Positions 1 through 6,586 of a DNA stretch of 64,000 nt are shown here, piece after piece (the stretch's first letter is position 1; each line of letters starts with the position of its first letter). The notes below the pieces were generated by a model, which was given only the letters and a program-made list of their open reading frames with translations, made no database searches and was not told the origin of the DNA. Location: positions 1-64,000 of the forward strand of contig DAOUDK010000128.1 of NCBI GenBank assembly GCA_034431315.1. The letters are read 5' to 3'. The translations under genes were made by a program, and so were the position numbers. This stretch comes from JAUWOY01 sp034431315. GTDB taxonomy: Bacteria > Chloroflexota > Anaerolineae > VGOG01.

Positions 1-259
1 GGGACTGGCACATCAACAGTTGTTAAAGAACCGGAAGTGACATCTGTCTGAAGTTGTGGTATCATAGGGTTGCCCTGCCTCCGATTGCGGTTTGGGATTT
101 AGCAGCCTATATGATACCGCAAAAGTGGGCAGAGCGCACGTTTGGGTCATCACTGCACGAGAAATTTTGTCATGCTTTCACCGCCCAAACGCAGTTTCAG
201 TGGTAGTCTGATAATAGGCAAGACAATCACGATTTTTTATTTATAGAGGAGAGAAACTA
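1..259. other. Non-coding region upstream of rpmH
   Basis: No convincing gene is visible here. It lies upstream of rpmH, where a promoter for the rpmH-rnpA-yidD operon is expected. I could not pick a promoter with both hexamers in good spacing, and no canonical DnaA box (TTATNCACA) was found. A Shine-Dalgarno-like purine run (AGAGGAGAG) sits just before the rpmH start. Confidence 0.5.
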
Positions 260-412
260 ATGCCCAAGCGTACATATCAACCCAAGAAAAGACGACGACA
301 GCGAGTCCACGGTTTTCGAGCTCGGATGAGCACCAAGGGCGGACGTAGGGTCATCAAGTCCCGTAGACGTAAGGGGAGAAAGAGATTGGCCGTGCAGAAG
401 TACAGGAAGTAG
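260..412 (+). CDS. rpmH: 50S ribosomal protein L34
   Basis: This 50-residue, very basic protein begins MPKRTYQPKKRRRQRVHGF and ends RLAVQKYRK, the complete L34 (bL34) pattern with the conserved HGFRARM and GRRVIKSRRRKGRKRL segments. It is a structural protein of the large ribosomal subunit. The ATG at 260 follows a purine-rich ribosome binding site (GAGGAGAGAAA). rnpA starts 14 bases downstream, giving the rpmH-rnpA-yidD order found next to oriC in most bacteria. The gene was identified directly from the sequence because it is shorter than a usual ORF cut-off. Confidence 0.97.
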   Translation: MPKRTYQPKKRRRQRVHGFRARMSTKGGRRVIKSRRRKGRKRLAVQKYRK

Positions 413-426
413 GCGAAAGTTGAGGG

Positions 427-783
427 TTGAAGAAAAGACACCGTTTGAGAAGCAACAGGCAATTTCAGCGAGTGCGTCGGGAGGGGCGTTCCTGGGCCCA
501 TCCCTTGCTAGTTCTATGCGCCTTACCCAACGACTTAGAGCACAGCCGTTTCGGCTTCTCTGTGAGTCACTGGGTGGGCAACGCTGTGGTTCGTAACCGG
601 GCCAAACGCCTCATGCGGGAGGCGACCAGGCTCCGCCAAGGGGATATCGAAGAAGGTTGGGATTTAGTATTCATCGCTCGCAATCCAATACGAGAAGTGA
701 ACTTCAGGCAAGTAGACCAGGCCGTCCGGCAGTTGTTGAGACGAGCTGGTTTGCTGAAAGCGGCCAACGAGGAAATGGGATAG
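427..783 (+). CDS. rnpA: Ribonuclease P protein component
   Basis: RnpA is the protein cofactor of RNase P, which removes 5' leaders from pre-tRNAs. The 118-residue product has the family's basic N-terminus (KKRHRLRSNRQF) and the hallmark RNR motif (residues 56-58) inside WVGNAVVRNRAKRLMREA, the RNA-binding helix. The start is a TTG at 427, preceded by GAGGG at a suitable distance; no ATG fits the family N-terminus. It lies between rpmH and yidD in the conserved order, and yidD follows its stop by 8 bases, so the three are probably co-transcribed. Confidence 0.96.
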   Translation: MKKRHRLRSNRQFQRVRREGRSWAHPLLVLCALPNDLEHSRFGFSVSHWVGNAVVRNRAKRLMREATRLRQGDIEEGWDLVFIARNPIREVNFRQVDQAVRQLLRRAGLLKAANEEMG

Positions 784-791
784 CACCTGCG

Positions 792-1001
792 ATGCAAATC
801 CTCGTCCTGAACATCATCAAACTCTATCAAAACACCTTCTCCCGTGTCCTGCCCCCCACCTGTCGTTTCGAGCCCTCCTGCTCACACTACGCTTATGAAG
901 CCATTGAGAAGTACGGCCTCCTGAAGGGTGGCTGGATGGCCCTCAAGCGCATCAGCCACTGCCACCCTTTTAATCCCGGAGGGTATGATCCTGTGCCGTG
1001 A
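792..1001 (+). CDS. yidD: Membrane protein insertion efficiency factor YidD
   Basis: YidD is a small membrane-associated protein that assists YidC-dependent insertion. The 69-residue product has an amphipathic N-terminus, the Cys pair in TCRFEPSCSHYA (C24, C30), the KGGWMALKRI segment and the invariant C-terminal CHPFNPGGYDPVP, so it is full length and intact. The start is the ATG at 792; the longer open frame upstream lies inside rnpA. In most genomes yidC follows directly, but here yidC is about 3.2 kb away, displaced by two accessory cassettes and a PQQ-repeat lipoprotein gene. The last 107 bases are repeated twice downstream (1842-1948 and 2960-3068). Confidence 0.96.
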   Translation: MQILVLNIIKLYQNTFSRVLPPTCRFEPSCSHYAYEAIEKYGLLKGGWMALKRISHCHPFNPGGYDPVP

Positions 1002-1004
1002 AGC
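898..1004 (+). repeat. yidD 3'-end repeat, copy 1 (intact gene)
   Basis: The last 104 bases of yidD plus three bases after its stop codon form a unit that recurs at 1842-1948 and 2960-3068. Copies 1 and 2 differ at 5 of 107 positions by eye. All three copies stop matching at the same place, just after TGAAGC, whereas upstream similarity fades gradually. The sharp 3' edge and ragged 5' edge resemble attachment sites overlapping gene 3' ends, but no integrase gene is present, so the mechanism is inference. Confidence 0.9.
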
Positions 1005-1089
1005 GAAGCCACCATCAGCCTCATCTGGCGTTGGGCGGCGAAAGCAAGCACATGATTTGCATGATATTGACAAGTATGCTACAATCAAG

Positions 1090-1105
1090 GTGTACAATTG
1101 TACAC
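1090..1105. promoter_or_regulatory. Perfect 16-bp palindrome, probable toxin-antitoxin operator
   Basis: GTGTACAATTGTACAC is a perfect 16-bp palindrome ending 26 bases before the PIN toxin start. A TTGACA lies at 1067-1072 and TACAAT hexamers at 1080-1085 and 1093-1098, so the palindrome overlaps the likely promoter. Type II toxin-antitoxin operons are normally autoregulated by the antitoxin or the complex binding such a palindrome. That role is inferred from position and symmetry. Confidence 0.7.
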
Positions 1106-1131
1106 TTTAAATGCTACTTGTGAGAGCCGAC

Positions 1132-1530
1132 ATGGATATAGTCGTAGATACCTCTGTTATTATCGCAGTCATCGCTAATGAGCCAGAAAGGGAAGCGCTG
1201 GTGGAGTTGACAACAGGGGCCGACCTTATTGCACCACGCTCGGTTCATTGGGAGATTGGCAACGCCTTCTCGGCGATGTTGAGACGTGAGAGGATAAAGG
1301 TAGAGCAAGCTATACAAGCAGTCAAGCTATACCAGCGAATTCCAATCAGGTTTGTAGATGTGGAGCTAGAAGAGTCGCTCCAGATAGCTGATACACTTGG
1401 CATCTATGCCTATGATGCGTATCTGATAAGATGTGCCTTGAAGTACAAATCGCCTTTGATATCCTTGGATCGAAAGCTGGTCAGTGCAGCCAAGAGGATG
1501 AAGGCAAGAGTCATAGAGGTGGTCAAATGA
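1132..1530 (+). CDS. VapC-type PIN-domain ribonuclease toxin
   Basis: This is a 132-residue PIN domain. The four acidic metal-binding residues of VapC toxins are visible: D6 (VVDTSVI), E41 (VHWEIGNA), D95 (YAYDAYLI) and D113 (LISLDRKL). VapC proteins are Mg2+-dependent RNases, often cutting tRNA or rRNA. I chose the ATG at 1132 because it begins directly with the PIN strand (MDIVVDTSV); an ATG at 1111 in the same frame would add seven unconserved residues. The antitoxin overlaps the end (ATGA at 1527), so toxin precedes antitoxin, the reverse of the common order. The gene is flanked by yidD 3'-end copies and has lower GC than its neighbours, which suggests acquisition. Confidence 0.88.
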   Translation: MDIVVDTSVIIAVIANEPEREALVELTTGADLIAPRSVHWEIGNAFSAMLRRERIKVEQAIQAVKLYQRIPIRFVDVELEESLQIADTLGIYAYDAYLIRCALKYKSPLISLDRKLVSAAKRMKARVIEVVK

Positions 1531-1802
1531 TAGTGTATACTTATTCGGAAGCCAGGCAAAAGCTTGCGTCACTGCTGGAACAGGCAGTTAAAAAGGGAGA
1601 GGTCAAGATCAAGCGCAAAGACGGGCAAACCTTTGTAATCAGACCTGAAACTAGGGTAGGATCTCCGTTAGATGTGGAATGCATAGACTTGGGCATCACC
1701 GCGGCTGAGATTGTGCAGTTCATTCATGAAGGAAGAAGGATTTACGAACCGGCGGCTAAAGCAGACTCAGCAGCCACCCGCCAGGAAACAGCCCTGCAAT
1801 AG
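1527..1802 (+). CDS. Phd/YefM-like antitoxin
   Basis: The 91-residue product starts MIVYTYSEARQKLASLLEQA, the pattern of Phd/YefM antitoxins, whose N-terminal domain binds operator DNA and whose C-terminal tail wraps the toxin. The middle (KIKRKDGQTFVIRPE) matches the family beta-hairpin and the C-terminus is hydrophilic, as expected for a flexible neutralising tail. Its ATG overlaps the toxin stop (ATGA), so translation is probably coupled. The likely operator is the palindrome at 1090-1105. The gene ends just before the second yidD 3'-end copy. The family call rests on pattern only. Confidence 0.78.
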   Translation: MIVYTYSEARQKLASLLEQAVKKGEVKIKRKDGQTFVIRPETRVGSPLDVECIDLGITAAEIVQFIHEGRRIYEPAAKADSAATRQETALQ

Positions 1803-1948
1803 CGCGATGTTTCTTTCCACCCTGCTCCCATTGCGCATACCAAGCCATTGAGAAGTACAGCCTCCTGAAGGGTGGCTGGATGGCCATCAAGCGCATCAGC
1901 CGCTGCCACCCTTTCAACCCCGGAGGGTATGATCCTGTGCCGTGAAGC
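1801..1948 (+). pseudogene. yidD 3'-end fragment, copy 2
   Basis: From 1842 to 1948 the sequence matches the end of intact yidD at 102 of 107 positions, and weaker similarity extends back to about 1801. In the yidD frame it reads CFFPPCSHCAYQAIEKYS and on to FNPGGYDPVP with the stop codon retained. The first 23 or so codons, including the start and membrane helix, are absent. It closes the PIN-toxin cassette and directly precedes the DUF4160 gene, whose ribosome binding site (GGGAGG) begins right after the repeat. Confidence 0.9.
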
Positions 1949-1959
1949 AGGGAGGAAGC

Positions 1960-2220
1960 ATGCCTCGCATCAGTGCATTCTTCGGCATCGTGATTCGCAT
2001 GTTCTACAACGACCATTCGCCACCTCACTTCCACACTGAGTATGGCGAGCATGAAGCCGTTTACAGAATTGAGACCATCGAAGTTTTGAGGGGTAGACTT
2101 CCCCGCCGTGCCCATGCTTTGGTAGTGGAGTGGACAACTCTTCATCGGACTGAACTGATGAAAAATTGGGACAGAGCGCGACAGAGCCTACCGCTGAGAA
2201 GCATTAAACCACTTGACTGA
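1960..2220 (+). CDS. DUF4160 domain protein
   Basis: The 86-residue product begins MPRISAFFGIVIRMFYNDH and carries the family signature SPPHFHTEYGEHEAVY (histidine-rich, possibly metal binding), followed by LRGRLPRRAHALVVEW. These match DUF4160, a small family of unknown biochemical function usually found beside DUF2442 genes, as here. Such pairs resemble toxin-antitoxin modules in size and mobility, but that role is unproven. The ATG at 1960 has GGGAGG at ideal distance. The gene opens the second cassette between yidD 3'-end copies 2 and 3. Confidence 0.85.
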   Translation: MPRISAFFGIVIRMFYNDHSPPHFHTEYGEHEAVYRIETIEVLRGRLPRRAHALVVEWTTLHRTELMKNWDRARQSLPLRSIKPLD

Positions 2221-2238
2221 GAAGGGAGGGAACCTCCA

Positions 2239-2532
2239 ATGGAACGCTTGGGACGCCTGGTACGTGTTCGAGCCGTAGAACCTTTAGAGCGGTTTAGAGT
2301 ACGACTGGAGTTTGAAGACGACACGCAAAAAGAGCTTGACCTTGAGCCCTACCTGCACGGTCCCGTTTTCCAGCCTATACGGAGTGATCCGGCCGTGTTT
2401 CGTTCCATGAAGGTTGAGGGAGGCACAATTGCCTGGGATAACGGAGCGGACATAGACCCGGACGTTCTCTACTACGGTCTGACACCTGCCTGGATGGAAG
2501 ACGTGGCACTTGCAGAGCAAATAGCCGCCTAA
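2239..2532 (+). CDS. DUF2442 domain protein (first of two)
   Basis: The 97-residue product contains the DUF2442 core: RVRLEFEDDTQKELDLEPYL, then HGPVFQPIRSDPAVF, then GTIAWDNGADIDPDVLYYG. The family is small and partners DUF4160; its function is not established. It starts 18 bases after the DUF4160 stop with AGGGAGG upstream, so the genes are probably one operon. A second, divergent DUF2442 gene follows 40 bases downstream. Confidence 0.88.
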   Translation: MERLGRLVRVRAVEPLERFRVRLEFEDDTQKELDLEPYLHGPVFQPIRSDPAVFRSMKVEGGTIAWDNGADIDPDVLYYGLTPAWMEDVALAEQIAA

Positions 2533-2572
2533 GTCAAAGCTGATATGTAAATCACAGCCGTAGTGAGGAACC

Positions 2573-2932
2573 ATGCCAACCGTCTTGATTACTGTTACCG
2601 AAGACGCGCTCATTGTTGACCTGACCGACGGACGCACGATTTCTGTTCCTCTGGCATGGTATCCGCGTCTTTGGCATGGCACGCCAGAGGAGCGAAACAG
2701 GTGGCGTCTGATTGGTAACGGGGAAGGCATCCATTGGCCTGACCTTGACGAAGATGTAAGCATTGAGGGCCTGGTATTAGGAAAACCCTCTGGTGAAAGC
2801 CAGCGTTCGTTCAAGCAATGGTTGAAGCAACGCCAACAGGTCTTGGAGGAGAAAGCGCATCCGCAAACATCTGTCCGCCGACCACGCCGCGCGCGAGTTG
2901 CAACGGCAACGTTGCATTCCAAAGAGGGCTGA
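2573..2932 (+). CDS. DUF2442 domain protein (second of two)
   Basis: The 119-residue product belongs to the other DUF2442 subgroup: VDLTDGRTISVPLAWYPRL, then GTPEERNRWRLIGNGEGIHW, then PDLDEDVSIEGLVLGKPS. About 40 charged, low-complexity residues follow, ending RRPRRARVATATLHSKEG. That tail is basic and might bind nucleic acid, or the frame may simply run into the cassette end. The stop lies 27 bases before yidD 3'-end copy 3. Presence of both DUF2442 types beside one DUF4160 gene is unusual; it may be an accretion of two modules. Confidence 0.85.
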   Translation: MPTVLITVTEDALIVDLTDGRTISVPLAWYPRLWHGTPEERNRWRLIGNGEGIHWPDLDEDVSIEGLVLGKPSGESQRSFKQWLKQRQQVLEEKAHPQTSVRRPRRARVATATLHSKEG

Positions 2933-2959
2933 CCGTCCTGTTCCCAGTACGTGTACACG

Positions 2960-3068
2960 AAGCCATTGACAAGTACGGCCTCCTGAGGGGTGGTTGGATG
3001 GGGCTATCAAGCGCATCAGCCGTTGCCACCCTTTTAATCCCGGAGGATACGATCCTGTGCCGTGAAGC
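2960..3068 (+). pseudogene. yidD 3'-end fragment, copy 3 (frameshifted)
   Basis: This copy matches the end of yidD over about 109 bases (roughly nine in ten positions by eye) and includes the stop codon and the trailing AAGC. A 2-base insertion near 2999-3006 breaks the reading frame. It is the most diverged copy and the farthest from the intact gene, consistent with being the oldest displaced end. Confidence 0.88.
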
Positions 3069-3118
3069 AAAGCTAGAAGGAATCAGAACAGCGATCATAA
3101 AAACAGGAGGTCCGAGTT

Positions 3119-4186
3119 TTGAGAAAGGTTATGACAAGATCTAAAATCGTCCTTTGGCTCTTTATAATCGTCGCCTTGCTGACAGGCTGTCGCGGCGGAG
3201 CACCCGCCACCAGTTGGCCTGGACTGACGGTGACCGAGGATATCGTGTACGTTGCCACCGGGGCTAAGGTCTATGCCCTGGAGGCGGAGACGGGGAACCA
3301 AAAGTGGGAGTTTCCCGGTGAAGAGAAAAAGGGGCCCTTCTACGCTGCTCCGGCGGTGGAGGAAGGCCTGGTCTTCGTGGGCTCCACCGACAACAATCTG
3401 TACGCCCTGGACGCGGTCACGGGCAACCAGCGGTGGGTCTTCGCCACTCAAAAGCCCATCATCGCCGGGCCTGCGGTGGCCGGCGATACGATTTACTTGG
3501 CCTCCGCCGACTCCAAAGTCTACGCCCTGGAGGCGGCCACGGGTGTCGGGCGCTGGGAGTTCACCACCGGCAACTGGGTCTGGGCCACGCCACTGGTAGC
3601 CGACGGCAAGGTTTACATCGGCTCCATGGATCATAAGATGTACAGCCTCGACGCCGAAAGCGGCCAAAAACGGTGGGAGTTTGAGGCCGGCGGCGCGATA
3701 GCCGCTACCCCCACCCTGGCCGGGGGACTGCTCTACTTCGGCGCCTACGACGGCAAGGTCTACGCCCTGGACGCGGCCAGCGGTCAGAAGAAGTGGGAGT
3801 TCCAGTCGGGCGGCTGGGTCTGGGGTCAGCCTCTGGTAGTGGACGATATCGTCTACGTCGGCTCCATGGACAAACTGGTCTACGCTTTGGATGCCACCAG
3901 CGGCCAGAAGAAATGGGAGTTCGCCACCGAGGGCGCGGTCGTGGCTGGCCTGGCCTCCGCCGAGGGCCTGCTCTACGTGGCCTCAGACTCAAAAGACAAA
4001 CAACTCCACGCCCTGGATGCCGCTACCGGGCAGAAGCGGTGGTGGTTCACCGCCAAGACAAGCATTTTCACCCCCCCGGTCCTGGCCGGCGGGGTAGTCT
4101 ACACCTGTTCCCAAGACGGGCGAGTCTACGCCCTGGATGCAGATAACGGCAACCAGCGCTGGGCTTTCCCGCGGACGGAACAGTAA
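3119..4186 (+). CDS. PQQ-repeat beta-propeller lipoprotein (BamB-like fold)
   Basis: This 355-residue secreted lipoprotein starts MRKVMTRSKIVLWLFIIVALLTGC; the Cys at residue 24 after LLTG is a lipobox. Eight repeats of the form YALDAxTGxxxWxF follow (for example YALEAETGNQKWEF, YSLDAESGQKRWEF, YALDAASGQKKWEF), one per blade of an eight-bladed propeller. This is the PQQ-like/BamB fold, generally a protein-interaction scaffold. The TTG at 3119 is preferred because AGGAGG lies 8 bases upstream; an ATG at 3131 is too far from it. yidC starts 14 bases later, so a link to membrane-protein insertion is possible but unproven. Confidence 0.85.
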   Translation: MRKVMTRSKIVLWLFIIVALLTGCRGGAPATSWPGLTVTEDIVYVATGAKVYALEAETGNQKWEFPGEEKKGPFYAAPAVEEGLVFVGSTDNNLYALDAVTGNQRWVFATQKPIIAGPAVAGDTIYLASADSKVYALEAATGVGRWEFTTGNWVWATPLVADGKVYIGSMDHKMYSLDAESGQKRWEFEAGGAIAATPTLAGGLLYFGAYDGKVYALDAASGQKKWEFQSGGWVWGQPLVVDDIVYVGSMDKLVYALDATSGQKKWEFATEGAVVAGLASAEGLLYVASDSKDKQLHALDAATGQKRWWFTAKTSIFTPPVLAGGVVYTCSQDGRVYALDADNGNQRWAFPRTEQ

Positions 4187-4200
4187 AGGAGGTAGCTTTC

Positions 4201-4956
4201 GTGTCAGAACTATGGAACCTTCTGCTTCAAGTCATGGTTAACAGCTTGCTCTTTCTGTATAATGTGCTGGGCCACAACTTCGCTCTCAGCGTAGCCGTTT
4301 TCACCGTGCTGGTGCGGCTGATCACCTTGCCCTTTACTCTACCCGCACAGCGCTCGGCGAAAGTCCAGCAGGAACTCCAACCGGAGCTCGAAAAGATCCG
4401 CAAGAAATACGCCAAGGACAAAGAGAAGCAAACGCAGGAAACGATGAAGCTCTATAAAGAAAAAGGCATCAATCCTGTGATGGGATGCTTGCCCATGCTT
4501 CTTCAGTTGCCTATCATGTTTGCTTTCTATCAATCCATTGTCAAAGCTCTGGCCAACACCCCCTTGCAGATGGTGAGCCTGGGCAAATTCGCCTCGGCCA
4601 GCCTCTCGCAACTGGTGCCCCTGGGGAGCCATTTCCTGTGGCTAGACCTGGGCTATCCCGACCCCACCTATGTCCTGCCAATTCTGGTGGTGGCCACGAC
4701 CTGGCTTCAACAGAAAATGGCCGCCACACCCAGCAGTACCGACTCCCAGGCAGCCTCAATGTCCCAGAGCATGCAAATCACCATGCCTCTGATGTTTGGC
4801 TTTATCACCATGTCTCTGGCCTCTGGGCTGGCAGTTTACTTCGTCATATCCAACCTGGTAGGTATAGCCACCCAGTACTTCATCTCTGGCAAGGGCAGCC
4901 TTTCGCTGCCGAGAGGCCTGAAGAAGGGCGAGCAGAAAGACAAGAAAGGAAAGTAA
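4201..4956 (+). CDS. yidC: Membrane protein insertase YidC/Oxa1 family
   Basis: YidC inserts and folds membrane proteins. The 251-residue product is the short Oxa1-type form lacking the large periplasmic domain. Membrane segments include SVAVFTVLVRLITLPFTLPA, then INPVMGCLPMLLQLPIMFAF, a segment near 155-170, and GLAVYFVISNLVGIATQYF. A charged cytoplasmic loop (ELEKIRKKYAKDKEKQ) follows the first, and the tail is basic (GEQKDKKGK). The GTG start follows AAAGGAGG. jag begins 6 bases after its stop. Confidence 0.95.
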   Translation: MSELWNLLLQVMVNSLLFLYNVLGHNFALSVAVFTVLVRLITLPFTLPAQRSAKVQQELQPELEKIRKKYAKDKEKQTQETMKLYKEKGINPVMGCLPMLLQLPIMFAFYQSIVKALANTPLQMVSLGKFASASLSQLVPLGSHFLWLDLGYPDPTYVLPILVVATTWLQQKMAATPSSTDSQAASMSQSMQITMPLMFGFITMSLASGLAVYFVISNLVGIATQYFISGKGSLSLPRGLKKGEQKDKKGK

Positions 4957-4962
4957 GCGAGG

Positions 4963-5658
4963 ATGGAAGGACAAGCAAAGAGCATCGAAGTCAGCGCGCC
5001 CACGGTGGAAGAAGCCATCGCCAAGGGCCTGGCTGAGTTAGGGAAGGCCGAAGACGAAGTAGAGATTGAGGTTCTGGACCCTGGAAGCCGGGGGTTGTTG
5101 GGAATTGGAGCCAAGGAAGCTCTGATCCGCCTCAGCTTTGCCGAGCCGCAGGAAGAGACGCCGCTCCCTGAGAAGCACACGGAGCAGATAGCCAGGGAAA
5201 CACTACAGGAATTGCTGGTCAAAATGGGGGTGAAGGCTCAAGTGTTTATTAGGCCTGAGGAGGAAATGCCTCAGGACGAGGATGCGCCGCCCTTCATCCT
5301 GGACATAATGGGCGACGATCTGGGAGTCCTCATCGGGCGGCGCGGCCAGACTTTGCAGTCTTTGCAATACATCACCCGCCTCATCGTCAGCCGGGAGGTG
5401 CAGCACTGGGTCAATCTGGTGGTTGATGTGGAGAAATACAAACTCCGCCGCGAGAAATCGCTCCGACAACTGGCCCAGAGGATGGCCGAGCGGGTAGCCT
5501 TCGGCGGCCAACCGGTAGCTCTGGAGCCTATGCCCCCCAACGAGCGCCGCATCATCCACCTGACCTTGCGCGACCACCCCATCGTGACCACAAGGAGCAT
5601 AGGCAAGGGCGATCGGCGCAAGGTGACCATTGTGCCCAAAGGCTCCGGCTCAGGTTAG
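4963..5658 (+). CDS. jag: RNA-binding protein Jag/KhpB (KH and R3H domains)
   Basis: The 231-residue product has a Jag-N domain (residues about 1-55, with the LGSRGLLGIGAKEA-type turn seen here as PGSRGLLGIGAKEA), a KH domain containing the GRRGQT loop (MGDDLGVLIGRRGQTL), and a C-terminal R3H domain (NERRIIHLTLRDHP). KhpB/Jag binds many RNAs and influences cell-wall growth and division. The yidC-jag pair is conserved near oriC. Confidence 0.95.
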   Translation: MEGQAKSIEVSAPTVEEAIAKGLAELGKAEDEVEIEVLDPGSRGLLGIGAKEALIRLSFAEPQEETPLPEKHTEQIARETLQELLVKMGVKAQVFIRPEEEMPQDEDAPPFILDIMGDDLGVLIGRRGQTLQSLQYITRLIVSREVQHWVNLVVDVEKYKLRREKSLRQLAQRMAERVAFGGQPVALEPMPPNERRIIHLTLRDHPIVTTRSIGKGDRRKVTIVPKGSGSG

Positions 5659-5692
5659 CTTGGTATGGGCACAGTATTTGAGCTTCGATGCT

Positions 5693-6517
5693 ATGAGCAA
5701 GACCTACGCCCTGGCCAACCAAAAGGGTGGCGTCGGCAAGACGACCACCGCTATCAACCTGGGTGCCTATCTTGCCCTTAGTGGCATGAGAGTGCTGTTG
5801 ATTGACATTGACCCCCAAGCCAACACCACCAGCAGCCTGGGCTTCGACAAGAACAACCTGCCTCTCTCTATCTACGACGCCCTCATCAACAAGATTCCTC
5901 TTACCGAAATCATTCTCCTGACCGACCACTTCTGTCTGGAACTCGTCCCCTCCACGCCAGCCCTGGCCGGAGCCGAGGTGGAGCTGGTTGGCCTCTTGGC
6001 TCGCGAGCATCTTCTGCGCAAAGCTATCGCCCCGGTGGTCGAACGCTACGACTACATCCTGATTGACTGCCCGCCCAGCTTGGGTCTCCTCACCATCAAC
6101 GCCCTCACCGCAGCCACAGACGGTGTCATTATCCCCGTCCAATGTGAATATTTGGCCTTGGAGGGCTTGACCCAGCTCATCTACACCATAAACCTGGTGC
6201 GGGACAATCTGAACCCTCGCTCGAGAATAAGAGGACTGCTGCTGACTATGTACGACACCCGCACCAACCTCTCTAGACAAGTAATGGAGGAGGTGCGCAC
6301 GCATTTTGCGGATAAGGTCTTCGACACCATCATCCCACGGAATATCCGCCTGAGTGAGGCCCCAAGTCATGGGGAAACCATCCTTAGCTATGACCCTCAG
6401 AGCTCAGGCGGCTTGACTTATCGAGACCTGGCCCAGGAATTGATAATGGGCGACGAGGGAATTAGGAATTTCCAGAATTCACAACCTCCCAAAGTTTCGG
6501 TTACCACAGGCGAGTAA
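5693..6517 (+). CDS. parA: Chromosome-partitioning ATPase ParA (Soj)
   Basis: The 274-residue protein has the deviant Walker A motif K11GGVGKTT18 and, further on, DIDPQANTTSSLGF and YILIDCPPSLGLLT. ParA/Soj forms ATP-dependent dimers on DNA and works with ParB to segregate origins and control DnaA. I chose the ATG at 5693 (MSKTYALANQKGGVGK); a GTG at 5630 in frame would overlap the end of jag and add 21 unconserved residues. parB follows after a 69-base gap containing an unusual repeat (6519-6572). Confidence 0.95.
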   Translation: MSKTYALANQKGGVGKTTTAINLGAYLALSGMRVLLIDIDPQANTTSSLGFDKNNLPLSIYDALINKIPLTEIILLTDHFCLELVPSTPALAGAEVELVGLLAREHLLRKAIAPVVERYDYILIDCPPSLGLLTINALTAATDGVIIPVQCEYLALEGLTQLIYTINLVRDNLNPRSRIRGLLLTMYDTRTNLSRQVMEEVRTHFADKVFDTIIPRNIRLSEAPSHGETILSYDPQSSGGLTYRDLAQELIMGDEGIRNFQNSQPPKVSVTTGE

Positions 6518-6518
6518 A

Positions 6519-6572
6519 ACGTGAAACGTGAAACGTAAGGCTTTGCACGACGTAAAATCATCACGTTTCACG
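6519..6572. repeat. CGTGAAA heptamer repeat and 12-bp inverted repeat between parA and parB
   Basis: CGTGAAAC occurs in tandem at 6520-6527 and 6527-6534 (period 7). CGTGAAACGTGA (6520-6531) is an exact inverted repeat of 6561-6572. The unit resembles one half of the ParB site parS (consensus TGTTTCACGTGAAACA), but no complete parS palindrome is present. The same heptamer occurs at 22807-22840 and, more degenerate, at 50012-50044, so this is one member of a dispersed repeat family. Confidence 0.75.
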
Positions 6573-6586
6573 CAGGAGGAATCATC

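Noticed and set aside
1..259. Replication origin (oriC) upstream of rpmH
   Set aside because: No DnaA box consensus or AT-rich unwinding region is evident; the origin is probably just outside the window.
882..1097. Open frame on the - strand across the yidD end, with similar frames at 1756-2145 and 2811-3098
   Set aside because: These are shadows of the yidD repeat; they owe their similarity to the three yidD copies, not to a protein family.
6519..6572. A true parS site between parA and parB
   Set aside because: Only half-site-like heptamers occur; the full TGTTTCACGTGAAACA palindrome is absent.
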